Counted from the stretch's first letter, positions 36,731 through 46,576 are shown. The stretch: 52,600 nt of DNA from a bacterium (GCA_021811585.1 JAJZOG010000002.1:1-52600), one strand, 5' to 3'. Numbers and translations: made by a program. Notes: generated by a model not told the origin, from the sequence alone.

Positions 36731-37008
36731 GGGTGTGTATCCGTATTCCACAAAAAATATTAACAATTAAATGTCTAAAGTGTCAATTATTAATTCTGAA
36801 ATTTATGATTATACACAAAATATCATGACGGTGCTTTAATCGATTGACACAATACCGCAGTCGCTTCCTGCTTTGTGGATCAGGCATTAGCAGGCATAAA
36901 TTTACGATTTTTAATGTGATTTTCCGACTGTCTGGATGTTTACTATTCAGATACTTGACAAACATCCATGCAATAAATAAAATTTCACGCGATCTCACTG
37001 GAGACATT

Positions 37009-38589
37009 ATGCACCACGCCGTAAGCCCATTTGGAGTCATGCTTTCGATTATTTGTGTGTCTGTAGGGATATTGTATCTATGGTATTTAAAAAATCACGT
37101 ACGAAAAAATATCAAAATGGATTCATTTAACACTTTCTTTTTAGGTGGCGCAAGGATTGGTGAACGGCTAACAACAAATGATAATTGGGGACTTTGTTTT
37201 GCATTTGCTAATGCTATTTGGTACTATTCATACCTTGGATATTATTTTGGCTTATATGTATTTCTTATTCAACTATCTTGGTCTATAGGTGTAGTTTTCA
37301 TCGCTTGGCAACTACAACGTTATCTAGCCGGGAGCAAAGATGGAACCGTTCATGGATTTATAAGCCATACTTATGGGGTTAGGGCTTCCCTGCTTGCAGC
37401 GATAGCTACTTTAATAGGATATACACTCAATATTGGTTTTGAAATATTCTACTCTGCCCACCTATTAGTTACCTCCTTGGGTGGAATTAAATATGAGCTT
37501 CTTTTAGCAATATCAATTGCGATCTTTGTGGGCGGGTATTGTATCATTGGAGGTTATTTAAGCAATGTGGTTTCCGACCCTCTACAAAATAAATTGGCCT
37601 TGTTTTCTCAAATAGCGATTATTGGTCTGCTTATATTTTATTTCCCAACAATAATTCAAAAAAGCTCGATAAGCGCTATGTTAACCGTTTCTAAAACTAT
37701 TGATGCCCCTACGTCCTTTATTATTGGAGTAATAACGTTCTCTTTCTTTTTCAATTTAGTAGATATGGCAAATTGGCAATCAATGGCAGCAAATAAAGAC
37801 GTACCGAGAGAAGACCTAAAAAAAGTGAAAGTGGGATTTATAGTTTCTGCTGCACGCCAAATGATAGCTCCTGCGGCCTTAGGAACCTTATTTGGTGCTG
37901 CTCTCAGAGTTGTTTCATCTGGAGTGCCTGATGATGGTTATTTTGCCGTTCTATTTAAGCCATTATCGTCCTCTATGTCTCCTGTTACGGGTATATTATT
38001 AGGCATTATCATATTGGGGTTTTTCGCTGCAACTATTACTAGCGCTGGTAGTTATTTAATAGCAGCCATGCAGACCCTTGCGGTAGATGTTTTTAAACGT
38101 AAAGAAGCTGTTCAATTGAAAAATAGTGGAATTAATCCTGAGCAATTGCAAGAAGCAGAACAATTAGTGCTTGCATGGGTTAAGAGAATGATGATTCCTG
38201 TTGTACTAGCTATGACACTGGTTTTCGCGTTTTTATATTATGGGCTATCTAGAGTTAATATGCAGGGACTCGCCTTTCAATTTCAATTTGTAATGTATGG
38301 TGCGGCCGTCTCTCTTGTTCCGTCTGTCATATACGGCCTATTTCATAAAGCGCCTGTTGCCAACAGAAGTGCGGGCTTTTGGTCTATATTAATTGGATTG
38401 ATATTTGTCATTATTCCTTTTATTATGGCTGAGGTTTTTAGAAATATAAAACTTCCACTTAATTTAGGCTCCGATGATATCGTAAATCTAACGCCATTAT
38501 TTGGTTTAATTGCTTCAACTGGAACATTTTATATACTTAAAGGTACTAAGGTTGAAAAACACGCGAGTGCGGCCGTTGGAGGCGCATAA
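37009..38589 (+). CDS. Sodium:solute-symporter-like (SSS) multi-TM transporter
   Basis: MDSFNTFFLGGARIGERLTTNDNWGLCFAFANAIWYYSYLGYYFGLY... many TM segments; track ORF starts at 36844. Confidence 0.8.
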   Translation: MHHAVSPFGVMLSIICVSVGILYLWYLKNHVRKNIKMDSFNTFFLGGARIGERLTTNDNWGLCFAFANAIWYYSYLGYYFGLYVFLIQLSWSIGVVFIAWQLQRYLAGSKDGTVHGFISHTYGVRASLLAAIATLIGYTLNIGFEIFYSAHLLVTSLGGIKYELLLAISIAIFVGGYCIIGGYLSNVVSDPLQNKLALFSQIAIIGLLIFYFPTIIQKSSISAMLTVSKTIDAPTSFIIGVITFSFFFNLVDMANWQSMAANKDVPREDLKKVKVGFIVSAARQMIAPAALGTLFGAALRVVSSGVPDDGYFAVLFKPLSSSMSPVTGILLGIIILGFFAATITSAGSYLIAAMQTLAVDVFKRKEAVQLKNSGINPEQLQEAEQLVLAWVKRMMIPVVLAMTLVFAFLYYGLSRVNMQGLAFQFQFVMYGAAVSLVPSVIYGLFHKAPVANRSAGFWSILIGLIFVIIPFIMAEVFRNIKLPLNLGSDDIVNLTPLFGLIASTGTFYILKGTKVEKHASAAVGGA

Positions 38590-39239
38590 TGATCATCAAA
38601 TCAGCTTTAGGTTTTTTGGGTTTTGCATTACGGATACTTTTGTCTGCTTTAGCGACATATCTTATTTATATTAAGGTGCCGCTTCCATTTCCAGCTGTCG
38701 TCAGTATTTGGCAAATAACATTGTACCTATCATTTATATTCGTACCTTTACGATTAGACACGATACTCTTGCGCTCAAAAACAGATTCAATGTTAGTAGC
38801 GATTGAGCAGGAATATTATAACATTCCTCACCATATTCACAAGGATAGAATCATGATTTCGCAATTTTGGGACTCGCCAGTCGAGAAGGCCGCGCAAATA
38901 CGGTTCATTTCGAAAGCTTCTTCTATTCGGAAGCGTGCCATCGAGGAGTCTTTTATTCACGATATAATTCCTCTATTCCTGATTACAGCTATTACTATTG
39001 CATTTTCTATATTTTCAGCGAGTGGACAAATCCATATAAATAATAGCTTTATGGGAAGTTCATCGCTGCTGTCTTTCGTCCAAGGCCTGATTGTATTAAT
39101 GCCGCTCCTAATTATATTAGGGAAATTATTTGGGGTTATATCCTGCCACCGGGATACTGTTTTTATTGCATTGGATGCAAATATGCCGACCCATCCTCCC
39201 ACTCCTGTTGCTGCCGCTGCTAGGGCGTCTTCTCCGTGA
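38589..39239 (+). CDS. Membrane protein translationally coupled to the transporter
   Basis: TAATG overlap with the transporter stop; TM segments at both ends. Confidence 0.65.
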   Translation: MIIKSALGFLGFALRILLSALATYLIYIKVPLPFPAVVSIWQITLYLSFIFVPLRLDTILLRSKTDSMLVAIEQEYYNIPHHIHKDRIMISQFWDSPVEKAAQIRFISKASSIRKRAIEESFIHDIIPLFLITAITIAFSIFSASGQIHINNSFMGSSSLLSFVQGLIVLMPLLIILGKLFGVISCHRDTVFIALDANMPTHPPTPVAAAARASSP

Positions 39240-39273
39240 TTATAATTGAACCTAGTGAGGAGGTGATGAATAA

Positions 39274-39457
39274 TTGAATACTTCAGGTGAATTCAGAAAT
39301 GAATCCTTGATTGACGAAGCCGCGCTAAACGAAAAGCAACGGCGACTTTTTGACCAGAGCGGCGTCAATCCAACTTGCGATCCTTGTAATTGCGATGTTG
39401 GCGACTCTGGTTGCTGCCGTTGCAATTAACCGATTGCGGCGTCGGAGAGGAAAATAG
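39274..39457 (+). CDS. Small ORF with a frame ambiguity: Cys-rich 51-aa product (stop 39429) or, after a frame change near 39347-39351, a single-TM basic-tail protein (stop 39457)
   Basis: AGGAGGTGAT then TTG 39274; frame 0 ends CDPCNCDVGDSGCCRCN; frame +1 reads AASIQLAILVIAMLATLVAAVAINRLRRRRGRK. Confidence 0.5.
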
Positions 39458-39484
39458 CGTAGGCCCCGCGTAAGGGGCCTGCGC
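39457..39484 (+). terminator. Hairpin after the transporter operon
   Basis: GCGTAGGCCCC-gcgtaa-GGGGCCTGCGC. Confidence 0.5.
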
Positions 39485-39682
39485 CTATAAGCGCACTAGA
39501 TTCTAATTAGCCCAGAAGTAGATAATGAGACATGACCTTTGGTTTTCAACAAAATCAGTGCATCGGTGAACTTTCGCAGTAGTTATTATTTGCTTTAAAT
39601 GAAGAATCTTGTTGAACAGCTGAAAAGCTGTCCGTGTCTACAATTTTGACTACAACGGGCGATTCAGCAAACGTGAATGCGA

Positions 39683-39777
39683 CCGCAAGTCATTGATTTT
39701 ATTGGTCGGGGCGAGTGGATTTGAACCACCGACCCCCTGGTCCCGAACCTGACGCCGCAAGTTATTGAAAATTATGG
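39683..39777. repeat. Imperfect direct repeats flanking the tRNA-Pro remnant
   Basis: CCGCAAGTCATTGATTTTATTGG (39683-39705) and CCGCAAGTTATTGAAAATTATGG (39755-39777). Confidence 0.75.
39703..39747 (-). other. 3'-half tRNA-Pro remnant (anticodon loop to CCA), att-site-like
   Basis: Reverse complement TTCGGGACCAGGGGGTCGGTGGTTCAAATCCACTCGCCCCGACCA; no matching 5' half. Confidence 0.8.
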
Positions 39778-40011
39778 GTTTGTACTGTTTTTAAGTGATT
39801 GATATTGAACCTGTTGCGGACGATACATTGAAGCCGATTCAATTTTATTGAACTCGGTGGAAATCGCTGCTACAAAATTGCCTACAGTTCAGTGGCATGC
39901 AATTTTTTTTATGATTGATTTCACAACAGGCATGCCCTGCGGATTTGGATCAATAAACAGTGAAACGAGCGCAGACTAGCCGCTTGTTCACAACTGCTGG
40001 TTGATGGTGAC

Positions 40012-43000
40012 ATGCATCAATTCCAACGAATTTCATTCCGGCATTTGAATGGATGCGGGCTGCTCTTCCTGTTGGTTGCAACGGTTACGGCCCAGGTTCA
40101 ATTGCAGAGTATTCCCGTGAAGCACGGGCCGTGGTTGAAGCCGCTGCGCTTGAATCCTGCCGGCTCGACCGATCCATTGAAAATATTTCAGGTTTGGCGG
40201 CGGCGCAATCTGGTCACGCTGCCGGCAACGCCCGAGGTATGGCAGGCGCACCTGAAATGGCTGCAACTGCATCCGCGGATTGCGCGGCAACTGCGAAACA
40301 TGCGGCGCGTTCCGGCGCGGCGTGAGCGGACGGGCAATCTGAACCTGGCGGGGGTCGTGAGCGATGGGAATGTCGTGCCGGCGAATGGCCTGAGCGCGTA
40401 CCAGGGCGAGATCGCGGCAGCGATCAATCCCGGCAATGTGCAGCAGATGACGGCGTCGGCGAACTCTTTTTTGCCTGACCCACAATGTAGCGATATCTCG
40501 ACACTGTCGCTATACGGTTCGCAGGATGGCGGGCAAAACTGGAATTACAGTTGTGCCCCCATACCGTCCGTCTTGGACCACACCCTGTTCGGCTCGGATC
40601 CTTCGCTTGCTTGGGATGCCAATGGCAATGCCTATGCGGCGTATATGTTGTTGCGGAATGATCCCAATATTGCCAATACATACGATTCCGCCATCGTGGT
40701 GGCGAAAAGCAGCGATGGCGGGCAAAGCTGGACGAGCTTAGGGGTGGTGGTCAATCACTACGGCGATCCCTATCATTTCGACGACAAGGAAATGATCGCG
40801 GTTGACCGCAGCAGTGGTCAGGCGTATTCACATCCCAACCGGCTGTATGTCATCTGGGATGAAAACAATACCGAGATGATCGCCCATTCGGACGATGGCG
40901 CGAGTTGGTCGCCGGTCGTGGTTGAAGATGCGGCGGATGCGGGCGACGATATTGGCGGCAATTTAGCCATCGGTCCCGAGGGTACGGTGTATGCAATTTG
41001 GACCCGAGCCGGAAGCGCTCCGAACACGCCCTACGGCGGCGACAGCCTGGTGTTTTGCAAATCCAGCGACGGCGGCCAGAGTTGGACAGCGCCGGCGACG
41101 ATTGCTGCCGGTCAACTGGCGATCATTACTGACAATGTCCTAATCCCGGCGCAGGACCAGCGCGGCATCAATGCCTTCGGCTCGATTGCGGTGGACGATA
41201 GCGCCTCGGCATACCGCGGCTCGATCTATGTCGTTTATAACGAAACCCCGCCAGGCGTGAACGCGCCCGAGCCGCTGGATGGCATTCCCGTGCAGCCGGC
41301 GGTCAATATTTACGCGATTCAGTCGAGCGACGGCGGCGCGATCTGGAGCCCGCCGCTACAAGTAAATGACGATGGCAGCGATGGTGCCTCGCACTTTTTC
41401 CCCTGGTGCGTGGTGGACCCAACGAATGGGATTTTAAGCGTGGCCTGGTACGACACGCGCAACGATCCCGGATACTTGATGCGGACACAGATTTATTACG
41501 CGCAATCCACCGATGGAGGAGCCAGCTTTTCACCCAACCTGCAAGTGACGCAGGCGGCGTCCGGGCTGGACAATAGCTCGGTTGACTACAACGATGAGAA
41601 TTCGTTGGAAAACTTTTTTTCTAATCCCAACCAGTACGGCGATTACACCCAAGTCAGCGCGGCGGGCGGGAAAGTGCTGATTGGGTGGACGGACACGCGG
41701 CAATTTTATCCGCAAGACGGAGTGAATCCGCTGGGCGAGGATCTGGTAACGGACACGTTAGAGAACGGCGCGTCACTGACCTACACTATTTCCGGGCGCG
41801 TGACGGACGCAAACGGACAAGGCATTGCAGGCGTGGCGGTGGCGGCAGGCGGAGCCAGCGCGGCGACCGACGGCGCGGGTCACTATACGCTGTTCGGGCT
41901 GGCGAATGGCGATTATACGGTCAGCGCCAACTCGGCAAATTTCAGCTTTAGCCCGAACAGTATCGCGGTCTCCGTTCAATGCGCGCCCGTTGCCGGAGTG
42001 GATTTCACGGCAACCGCCACGGCTCTGGTGTATTCGATTTCAGGCCAGGTGACGCTGAACGGAACGGGGTTGGAAGGCGTGGCAGTAAGCGATGGAACCG
42101 CTATGGCGATCACGGATAATTCGGGCAATTATGTCCTGGCCGGCCTGCCGGCGGGCAATTACACGATCACCGCAACCGATCCTGCCTACAGCCTCGCGCC
42201 CGGCTCGCGAGCAGTAACGCTAGGCGGCGATGTTAACGGTATTGATTTCAGCGTGCCGGTGTATTCGATTTCGGGAAGAGTTTACGGCACCTGGCCGGAG
42301 GGAGGATCGCCTTGTTGCGCCTCCATTGGCGCCGTGGCCGGTGCTACCATACAGGCCGGAGGGCATGCCACGGTCACCGATGCGAATGGCGAGTACACGA
42401 TTTCCGGCTTGCCTTCAGGCACGTATATCGTTACCGCCCAAATGCCCGGCTTCTGGGTGAATGCCTCCTTCCCGCCCTTTATAGACGATCCCACCGAATA
42501 TGTGTTCTTGACCGGCGCCAATCAGGTCAACGTCGATTTCATTGCGCAGGCGCAAGGCGTCTATAAAATTACCGGCAATATCCAGCAAAACGGGGCTGGC
42601 GTTTCCGGCGTCAAAATCGCTAGCGGCAATACCTTCGGCATCAGCGACAGCCAGGGCCACTATGCGCTGTTCGAGAATGATGGCACTATCACTTTCACAC
42701 CCAGCAAGCCCGGGTATAGTTTCAGCCCCGCCAGCCAAACTTTTTCGATTCCGGCGGGCACTCCCAACGTCATAACCGGCCCGAATTTCAGCGCGACCGC
42801 CACCCAAGGCCTGCACAGCATCAGCGGACAGGTGACGAGCGGAGGCGCCGGCCTGGCAGGTGTGACCGTGGCCGCGGGTTTCAGCTCGGGATTAAGCGAT
42901 GCGCAGGGCAATTACACGATCAGCGGATTGAGCGACGGCGGCTACATGCTGGATGCTGTGGCCGATCAATACGTGTTTACGCCGGTGTGGCAGCCTGCCA

Positions 43001-44928
43001 CGGTGGCGGGCAGCGACATCGGCGGATTCAATTTTAGCGGCGCTACAGCCTTGTTTTCGATCTCAGGCACGATCGCCAATGAGGCCGGCCAACCGCTCGC
43101 TGGCGCAACCGTGACCACGCAACAATTTATCTCGACAACGCCAATTACGGCCACAACCGATGCCCAAGGAAACTACACCTTGAGCGGGCTGCCGCCACAA
43201 AGCGAGGCATACCTGGTAACGCCCAGCGACAAAGGATATAGTTTTCTGCCATTTTTTGGCTGGTCGCCGGTTTCTAACGCCGATGTCACCGGGATCAATT
43301 TCACCGCCATCCCGGCGCTTACAGTCAGCGGCAGAATTACAGACACCAGCGGCGCTGGAGTCGGCGAAATCTATATCTATCCCGATGTGGCCCTCAACAC
43401 CACCATTGAAACCGACAGCGAGGGCAATTACAGCCTGACGATGCCGCCCGGAGATTACACGCTCAGGCCGGTGGATGGCTTAGGGCTGTACAACTTCGAC
43501 CCTGCAGCAGCGCGTATCCATCTTGATACGAGCAATTTAAGCGGGGTCAATTTCAGCGCCTCGCAAAATTTTCAGATCTCCGGCCAGGTGCTGAACGGGG
43601 CTACGGGCGTGCCGGGCGCGTCGGTGAAGTTGTTCCTGGAATCGTTCAGTCTGGAAAATGCGACATACGGTGCCACGACAACCACCGATGCGCATGGCAC
43701 CTTTTATTTCAACAACGTGCCTTCCGACATCGGCGTGCAACTGATGCCGGTGCTGCCGGGCTATGGACTGAATCCCCCCGGCGAATATTTGCAAATGGTT
43801 TACGACCGGTTTTATCCGCCCGAAATCTTCCAGGTCGTGCCGGGGGCGGTGGTTTCCGGCACTGCCGCAGATGGACAAGGGAACCCCATTCCTTATGTGA
43901 TGCTGAACACCCAGCCCGCCACGCCCACCAGTTGGGATATCGAGACATATATCACCGATCCGAACGGGGTCTTTGCCGTAAGCATGCCGGCCGGCGGTTA
44001 CAAAATCACGCCTTGGGATGGAGTGCACGTATTCACGCCGGCGAGCGCGAACATCACCGTCCAGCCAGGAGCCGCGGTGAGCGTCAATTTCAGCGGCGCC
44101 GTTCCCACGCTGGCGATGAGCTTGGGACAAACGCAATACACCATCAACGGCAGCGTGAATACCCTGAATGACCCGGTTACGTTTACCAGCAACGTCAACC
44201 AGGCGGTGAACATTTCCTGCCCATGCAGTTACAGTCCCATGCCGATGCTGTCGCAAGGCAGCGGCACGCTTACCTTTAATGGGCTGGCCAACGGGGCCGA
44301 ATCGCAGCAGACGGAGACGATCGAGGCCAATCTTCTCGGAGCCACGCAAACCCAGACCGTCACGATCAACCGGCAAAGCCTGACGCTGGCGGCCGGCACA
44401 TCCAGCGCTACCGTCAATGCAGGGCAAATCGCGGATTATACGGTGAACGTGACTGCCGTGAATGGCTATGCCGGAGCTGTGACCCTCAGTTGCAGTTCGC
44501 AGGCGAATTATGTATGCAGCGCCAGCCCTGCGAATCCCTCGCTGTCCGCCAATGGCGCGGTCGCAGTTACCATTGCCGTAAATACGGCCGCCAAGACGAA
44601 TGGAAAGTCCAAACCAGGAAAGCATGGGGCAGGCTGGGCCGGCGGATTCAGCCTGGGCGGGCTGGGGTTGGCCCTTCTGATCGCCTGGCTGCCGATCGGC
44701 AAGCGTTCCGGGCAAGGCCGGCGCTCCGCAGCTCGGCGCAGGGTCCGGCGTTGGACGCCGGCGTTGTTGTTTCTCGCCATGAGCGGCTGCGGCGGTAACC
44801 CAAGTTATACGCCTCCCCCTCCGACGCCCATCACGACTACGGTGTCCAGCAGTGTGATTGTCTATGCCACCGCGGGGAGTCTCGCCCAGACGCTCACGTT
44901 GACCTTAAACGTGCAAACCACAAGCTGA
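40012..44928 (+). CDS. Secreted 1638-aa protein: Asp-box/BNR propeller plus about nine carboxypeptidase-regulatory-like repeats
   Basis: Asp boxes GSQDGGQNW, KSSDGGQSW, HSDDGASW, KSSDGGQSW, QSSDGGAIW, QSTDGGASF; repeats of SISGxV..G.gl.GV.v...g...Td..GnYtlsgLp.G.Y. Confidence 0.88.
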   Translation: MHQFQRISFRHLNGCGLLFLLVATVTAQVQLQSIPVKHGPWLKPLRLNPAGSTDPLKIFQVWRRRNLVTLPATPEVWQAHLKWLQLHPRIARQLRNMRRVPARRERTGNLNLAGVVSDGNVVPANGLSAYQGEIAAAINPGNVQQMTASANSFLPDPQCSDISTLSLYGSQDGGQNWNYSCAPIPSVLDHTLFGSDPSLAWDANGNAYAAYMLLRNDPNIANTYDSAIVVAKSSDGGQSWTSLGVVVNHYGDPYHFDDKEMIAVDRSSGQAYSHPNRLYVIWDENNTEMIAHSDDGASWSPVVVEDAADAGDDIGGNLAIGPEGTVYAIWTRAGSAPNTPYGGDSLVFCKSSDGGQSWTAPATIAAGQLAIITDNVLIPAQDQRGINAFGSIAVDDSASAYRGSIYVVYNETPPGVNAPEPLDGIPVQPAVNIYAIQSSDGGAIWSPPLQVNDDGSDGASHFFPWCVVDPTNGILSVAWYDTRNDPGYLMRTQIYYAQSTDGGASFSPNLQVTQAASGLDNSSVDYNDENSLENFFSNPNQYGDYTQVSAAGGKVLIGWTDTRQFYPQDGVNPLGEDLVTDTLENGASLTYTISGRVTDANGQGIAGVAVAAGGASAATDGAGHYTLFGLANGDYTVSANSANFSFSPNSIAVSVQCAPVAGVDFTATATALVYSISGQVTLNGTGLEGVAVSDGTAMAITDNSGNYVLAGLPAGNYTITATDPAYSLAPGSRAVTLGGDVNGIDFSVPVYSISGRVYGTWPEGGSPCCASIGAVAGATIQAGGHATVTDANGEYTISGLPSGTYIVTAQMPGFWVNASFPPFIDDPTEYVFLTGANQVNVDFIAQAQGVYKITGNIQQNGAGVSGVKIASGNTFGISDSQGHYALFENDGTITFTPSKPGYSFSPASQTFSIPAGTPNVITGPNFSATATQGLHSISGQVTSGGAGLAGVTVAAGFSSGLSDAQGNYTISGLSDGGYMLDAVADQYVFTPVWQPATVAGSDIGGFNFSGATALFSISGTIANEAGQPLAGATVTTQQFISTTPITATTDAQGNYTLSGLPPQSEAYLVTPSDKGYSFLPFFGWSPVSNADVTGINFTAIPALTVSGRITDTSGAGVGEIYIYPDVALNTTIETDSEGNYSLTMPPGDYTLRPVDGLGLYNFDPAAARIHLDTSNLSGVNFSASQNFQISGQVLNGATGVPGASVKLFLESFSLENATYGATTTTDAHGTFYFNNVPSDIGVQLMPVLPGYGLNPPGEYLQMVYDRFYPPEIFQVVPGAVVSGTAADGQGNPIPYVMLNTQPATPTSWDIETYITDPNGVFAVSMPAGGYKITPWDGVHVFTPASANITVQPGAAVSVNFSGAVPTLAMSLGQTQYTINGSVNTLNDPVTFTSNVNQAVNISCPCSYSPMPMLSQGSGTLTFNGLANGAESQQTETIEANLLGATQTQTVTINRQSLTLAAGTSSATVNAGQIADYTVNVTAVNGYAGAVTLSCSSQANYVCSASPANPSLSANGAVAVTIAVNTAAKTNGKSKPGKHGAGWAGGFSLGGLGLALLIAWLPIGKRSGQGRRSAARRRVRRWTPALLFLAMSGCGGNPSYTPPPPTPITTTVSSSVIVYATAGSLAQTLTLTLNVQTTS

Positions 44929-45497
44929 TGCGCTGGCCAGATCGTTTGGCCGCCGCAGGTCGGTGTTTTTATGACTTCAACCCGCCTTTGACCCAATATT
45001 CCGTTTTTTGCCCTTTTCAGGTGAATGACTGGTTTGTGAAAAACTGCGGGGAAGGTTGGCGAAAACCTTTTTGATTATTGTAAAATACCAACCACTTTAC
45101 GTCTTTTCCAGGTGGCGCCAGACATGTCCGCGGACGCGAGGATTGCAACCGATCTGTCCCCGATCAATGAATTTCGTCTCCGTCAGGCGTTGAGTATCAT
45201 TCATGCGCGTTTTCGCGAGGAAACCTTAACGGTCGAAATTATCTCGCGCGATTTAGGTTTCTCATCCAGCCTATTACGCCAGCTTTTCCACCGATATTTG
45301 GAAACGACCCCGGTTAAATATATTTGCCATATCCGCCTCAAACAGGCTCTGACGCTGATGCGAGTCAATCCGGGGCAGGAAATCAAGCAAATCATGATGC
45401 AATCAGGATTTAGCGACCTGACCTGGTCTGGGTATTTTAGACACAAAGGTCGAAATCAATTAACATTGTGTCATAAACTAAATATCCAATAATAAAT

Positions 45498-45758
45498 ATG
45501 CCAAAGAAACATAATAATATATCTTCTGACCTCAAAGCAGATATTCTGCGCCGGGTTAAAGAAGAAGGAATACCGGTATCCCAGGCAGCCAAAGATCATG
45601 GCATCCATGAATCAACCATATATTCCTGGCTAACTAAGGGAGCCAGCGGTTCTCCATCATTCGCTGAGTTTGCAAGGATAGCAAGGCAAAACAAGGAACT
45701 TTTAGAACTGGTGGGAGAGTTAACCTTGAAAATGTCCCAAGCCCAAAAAAACAGCTAG
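45498..45758 (+). CDS. IS3-type OrfA (HTH)
   Basis: LKADILRRVKEEGIPVSQAAKDHGIHESTIYSWLTKG; A_AAA_AAC slippery site at 45746-45752 just before its stop. Confidence 0.88.
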   Translation: MPKKHNNISSDLKADILRRVKEEGIPVSQAAKDHGIHESTIYSWLTKGASGSPSFAEFARIARQNKELLELVGELTLKMSQAQKNS

Positions 45759-45793
45759 GTAAAACTCAAAACAAGAAAGCCTTAGCTAAAGCA

Positions 45794-46576
45794 TTGGGAA
45801 TATCCCGCAGTAGCCTTTACTACAAATCACGCTTAGATGCTAAAGACTGGCAAACTAAGATTAAGATGGAAGAAGAACTTCAAGTGCATCCATCCTACGG
45901 ATCAAGGAATTTAGCCAAAGCGCTTCATATTGGCAGGGATCAAGCCAGAAGGGTGATGCGCAAATATGGTATTAAGCCTTACAGGAGAAGGAGAATTAAA
46001 AAATGGCGTAAACCAAAGCATTCTCACACATTCCCTAACCTGCTTTTGGCTGCACGTCCTAGTTATGAAGATCATGTTTGGGCCACTGATTTTACGGAGT
46101 TAATTTTCCATGGCAGTAAAGTATACATATCAACCATAATTGACTTGTTTACCAGGAAAACCGCGGGGTTGCATGTTGGGGTACGCAAAGGAGCAGCCTT
46201 AACTATTCAAACGCTTGCCAATGCCTTAATGCACAAACCGCCACCCAATATTCTTCATTCTGATAATGGCAAAGAATATGAAGCCCAAAGCTACGTTAAT
46301 ATGCTTAATCAATTTGGTATTAACATCTCCAGGTCAAGGCCGGCTTGTCCTTGGGAAAATGGCTATCAGGAAAGTTTTTATGGCAAATTCAAGCTGGATT
46401 TAGGAGACCCAAACAGATTTAAAACACTAGGTGGACTTGTTGCTGAAATATACAGAGTTATCTGGCATTACAACAATACCAGAATACATTCAGCTCTAAA
46501 TATGCCGCCTGCCATATTTGCCAACCAGCAGGCATCAAAAAAGACGACTTTAGGAGTCGTCGAATTACTGTCTTAA
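45794..46576 (+). CDS. IS3-type OrfB DDE transposase
   Basis: YEDHVWATDFTELIF..KVYISTIIDLFTRK..HSDNGKEYEA..SRPACPWENGYQESFYGKFK..YNNTRIHSALNMPPAIF; the -1 frame is open back to the slippery site. Confidence 0.95.
   Translation: MGISRSSLYYKSRLDAKDWQTKIKMEEELQVHPSYGSRNLAKALHIGRDQARRVMRKYGIKPYRRRRIKKWRKPKHSHTFPNLLLAARPSYEDHVWATDFTELIFHGSKVYISTIIDLFTRKTAGLHVGVRKGAALTIQTLANALMHKPPPNILHSDNGKEYEAQSYVNMLNQFGINISRSRPACPWENGYQESFYGKFKLDLGDPNRFKTLGGLVAEIYRVIWHYNNTRIHSALNMPPAIFANQQASKKTTLGVVELLS

Noticed and set aside
36844-37008. N-terminal extension of the SSS-like transporter
   Set aside because: Extra 55 residues lack a transporter-like pattern and lie in the divergent promoter region; start at 37009 or later is more plausible.
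39703-39747. Functional tRNA-Pro gene
   Set aside because: Only the anticodon loop to CCA portion is present; no D-arm, 5' acceptor strand or matching 5' anticodon stem.
43537-44715. 392-aa minus-strand ORF
   Set aside because: Shadow ORF fully antisense to the well-supported repeat protein 40012-44928; low-complexity charged translation with no recognisable domain.
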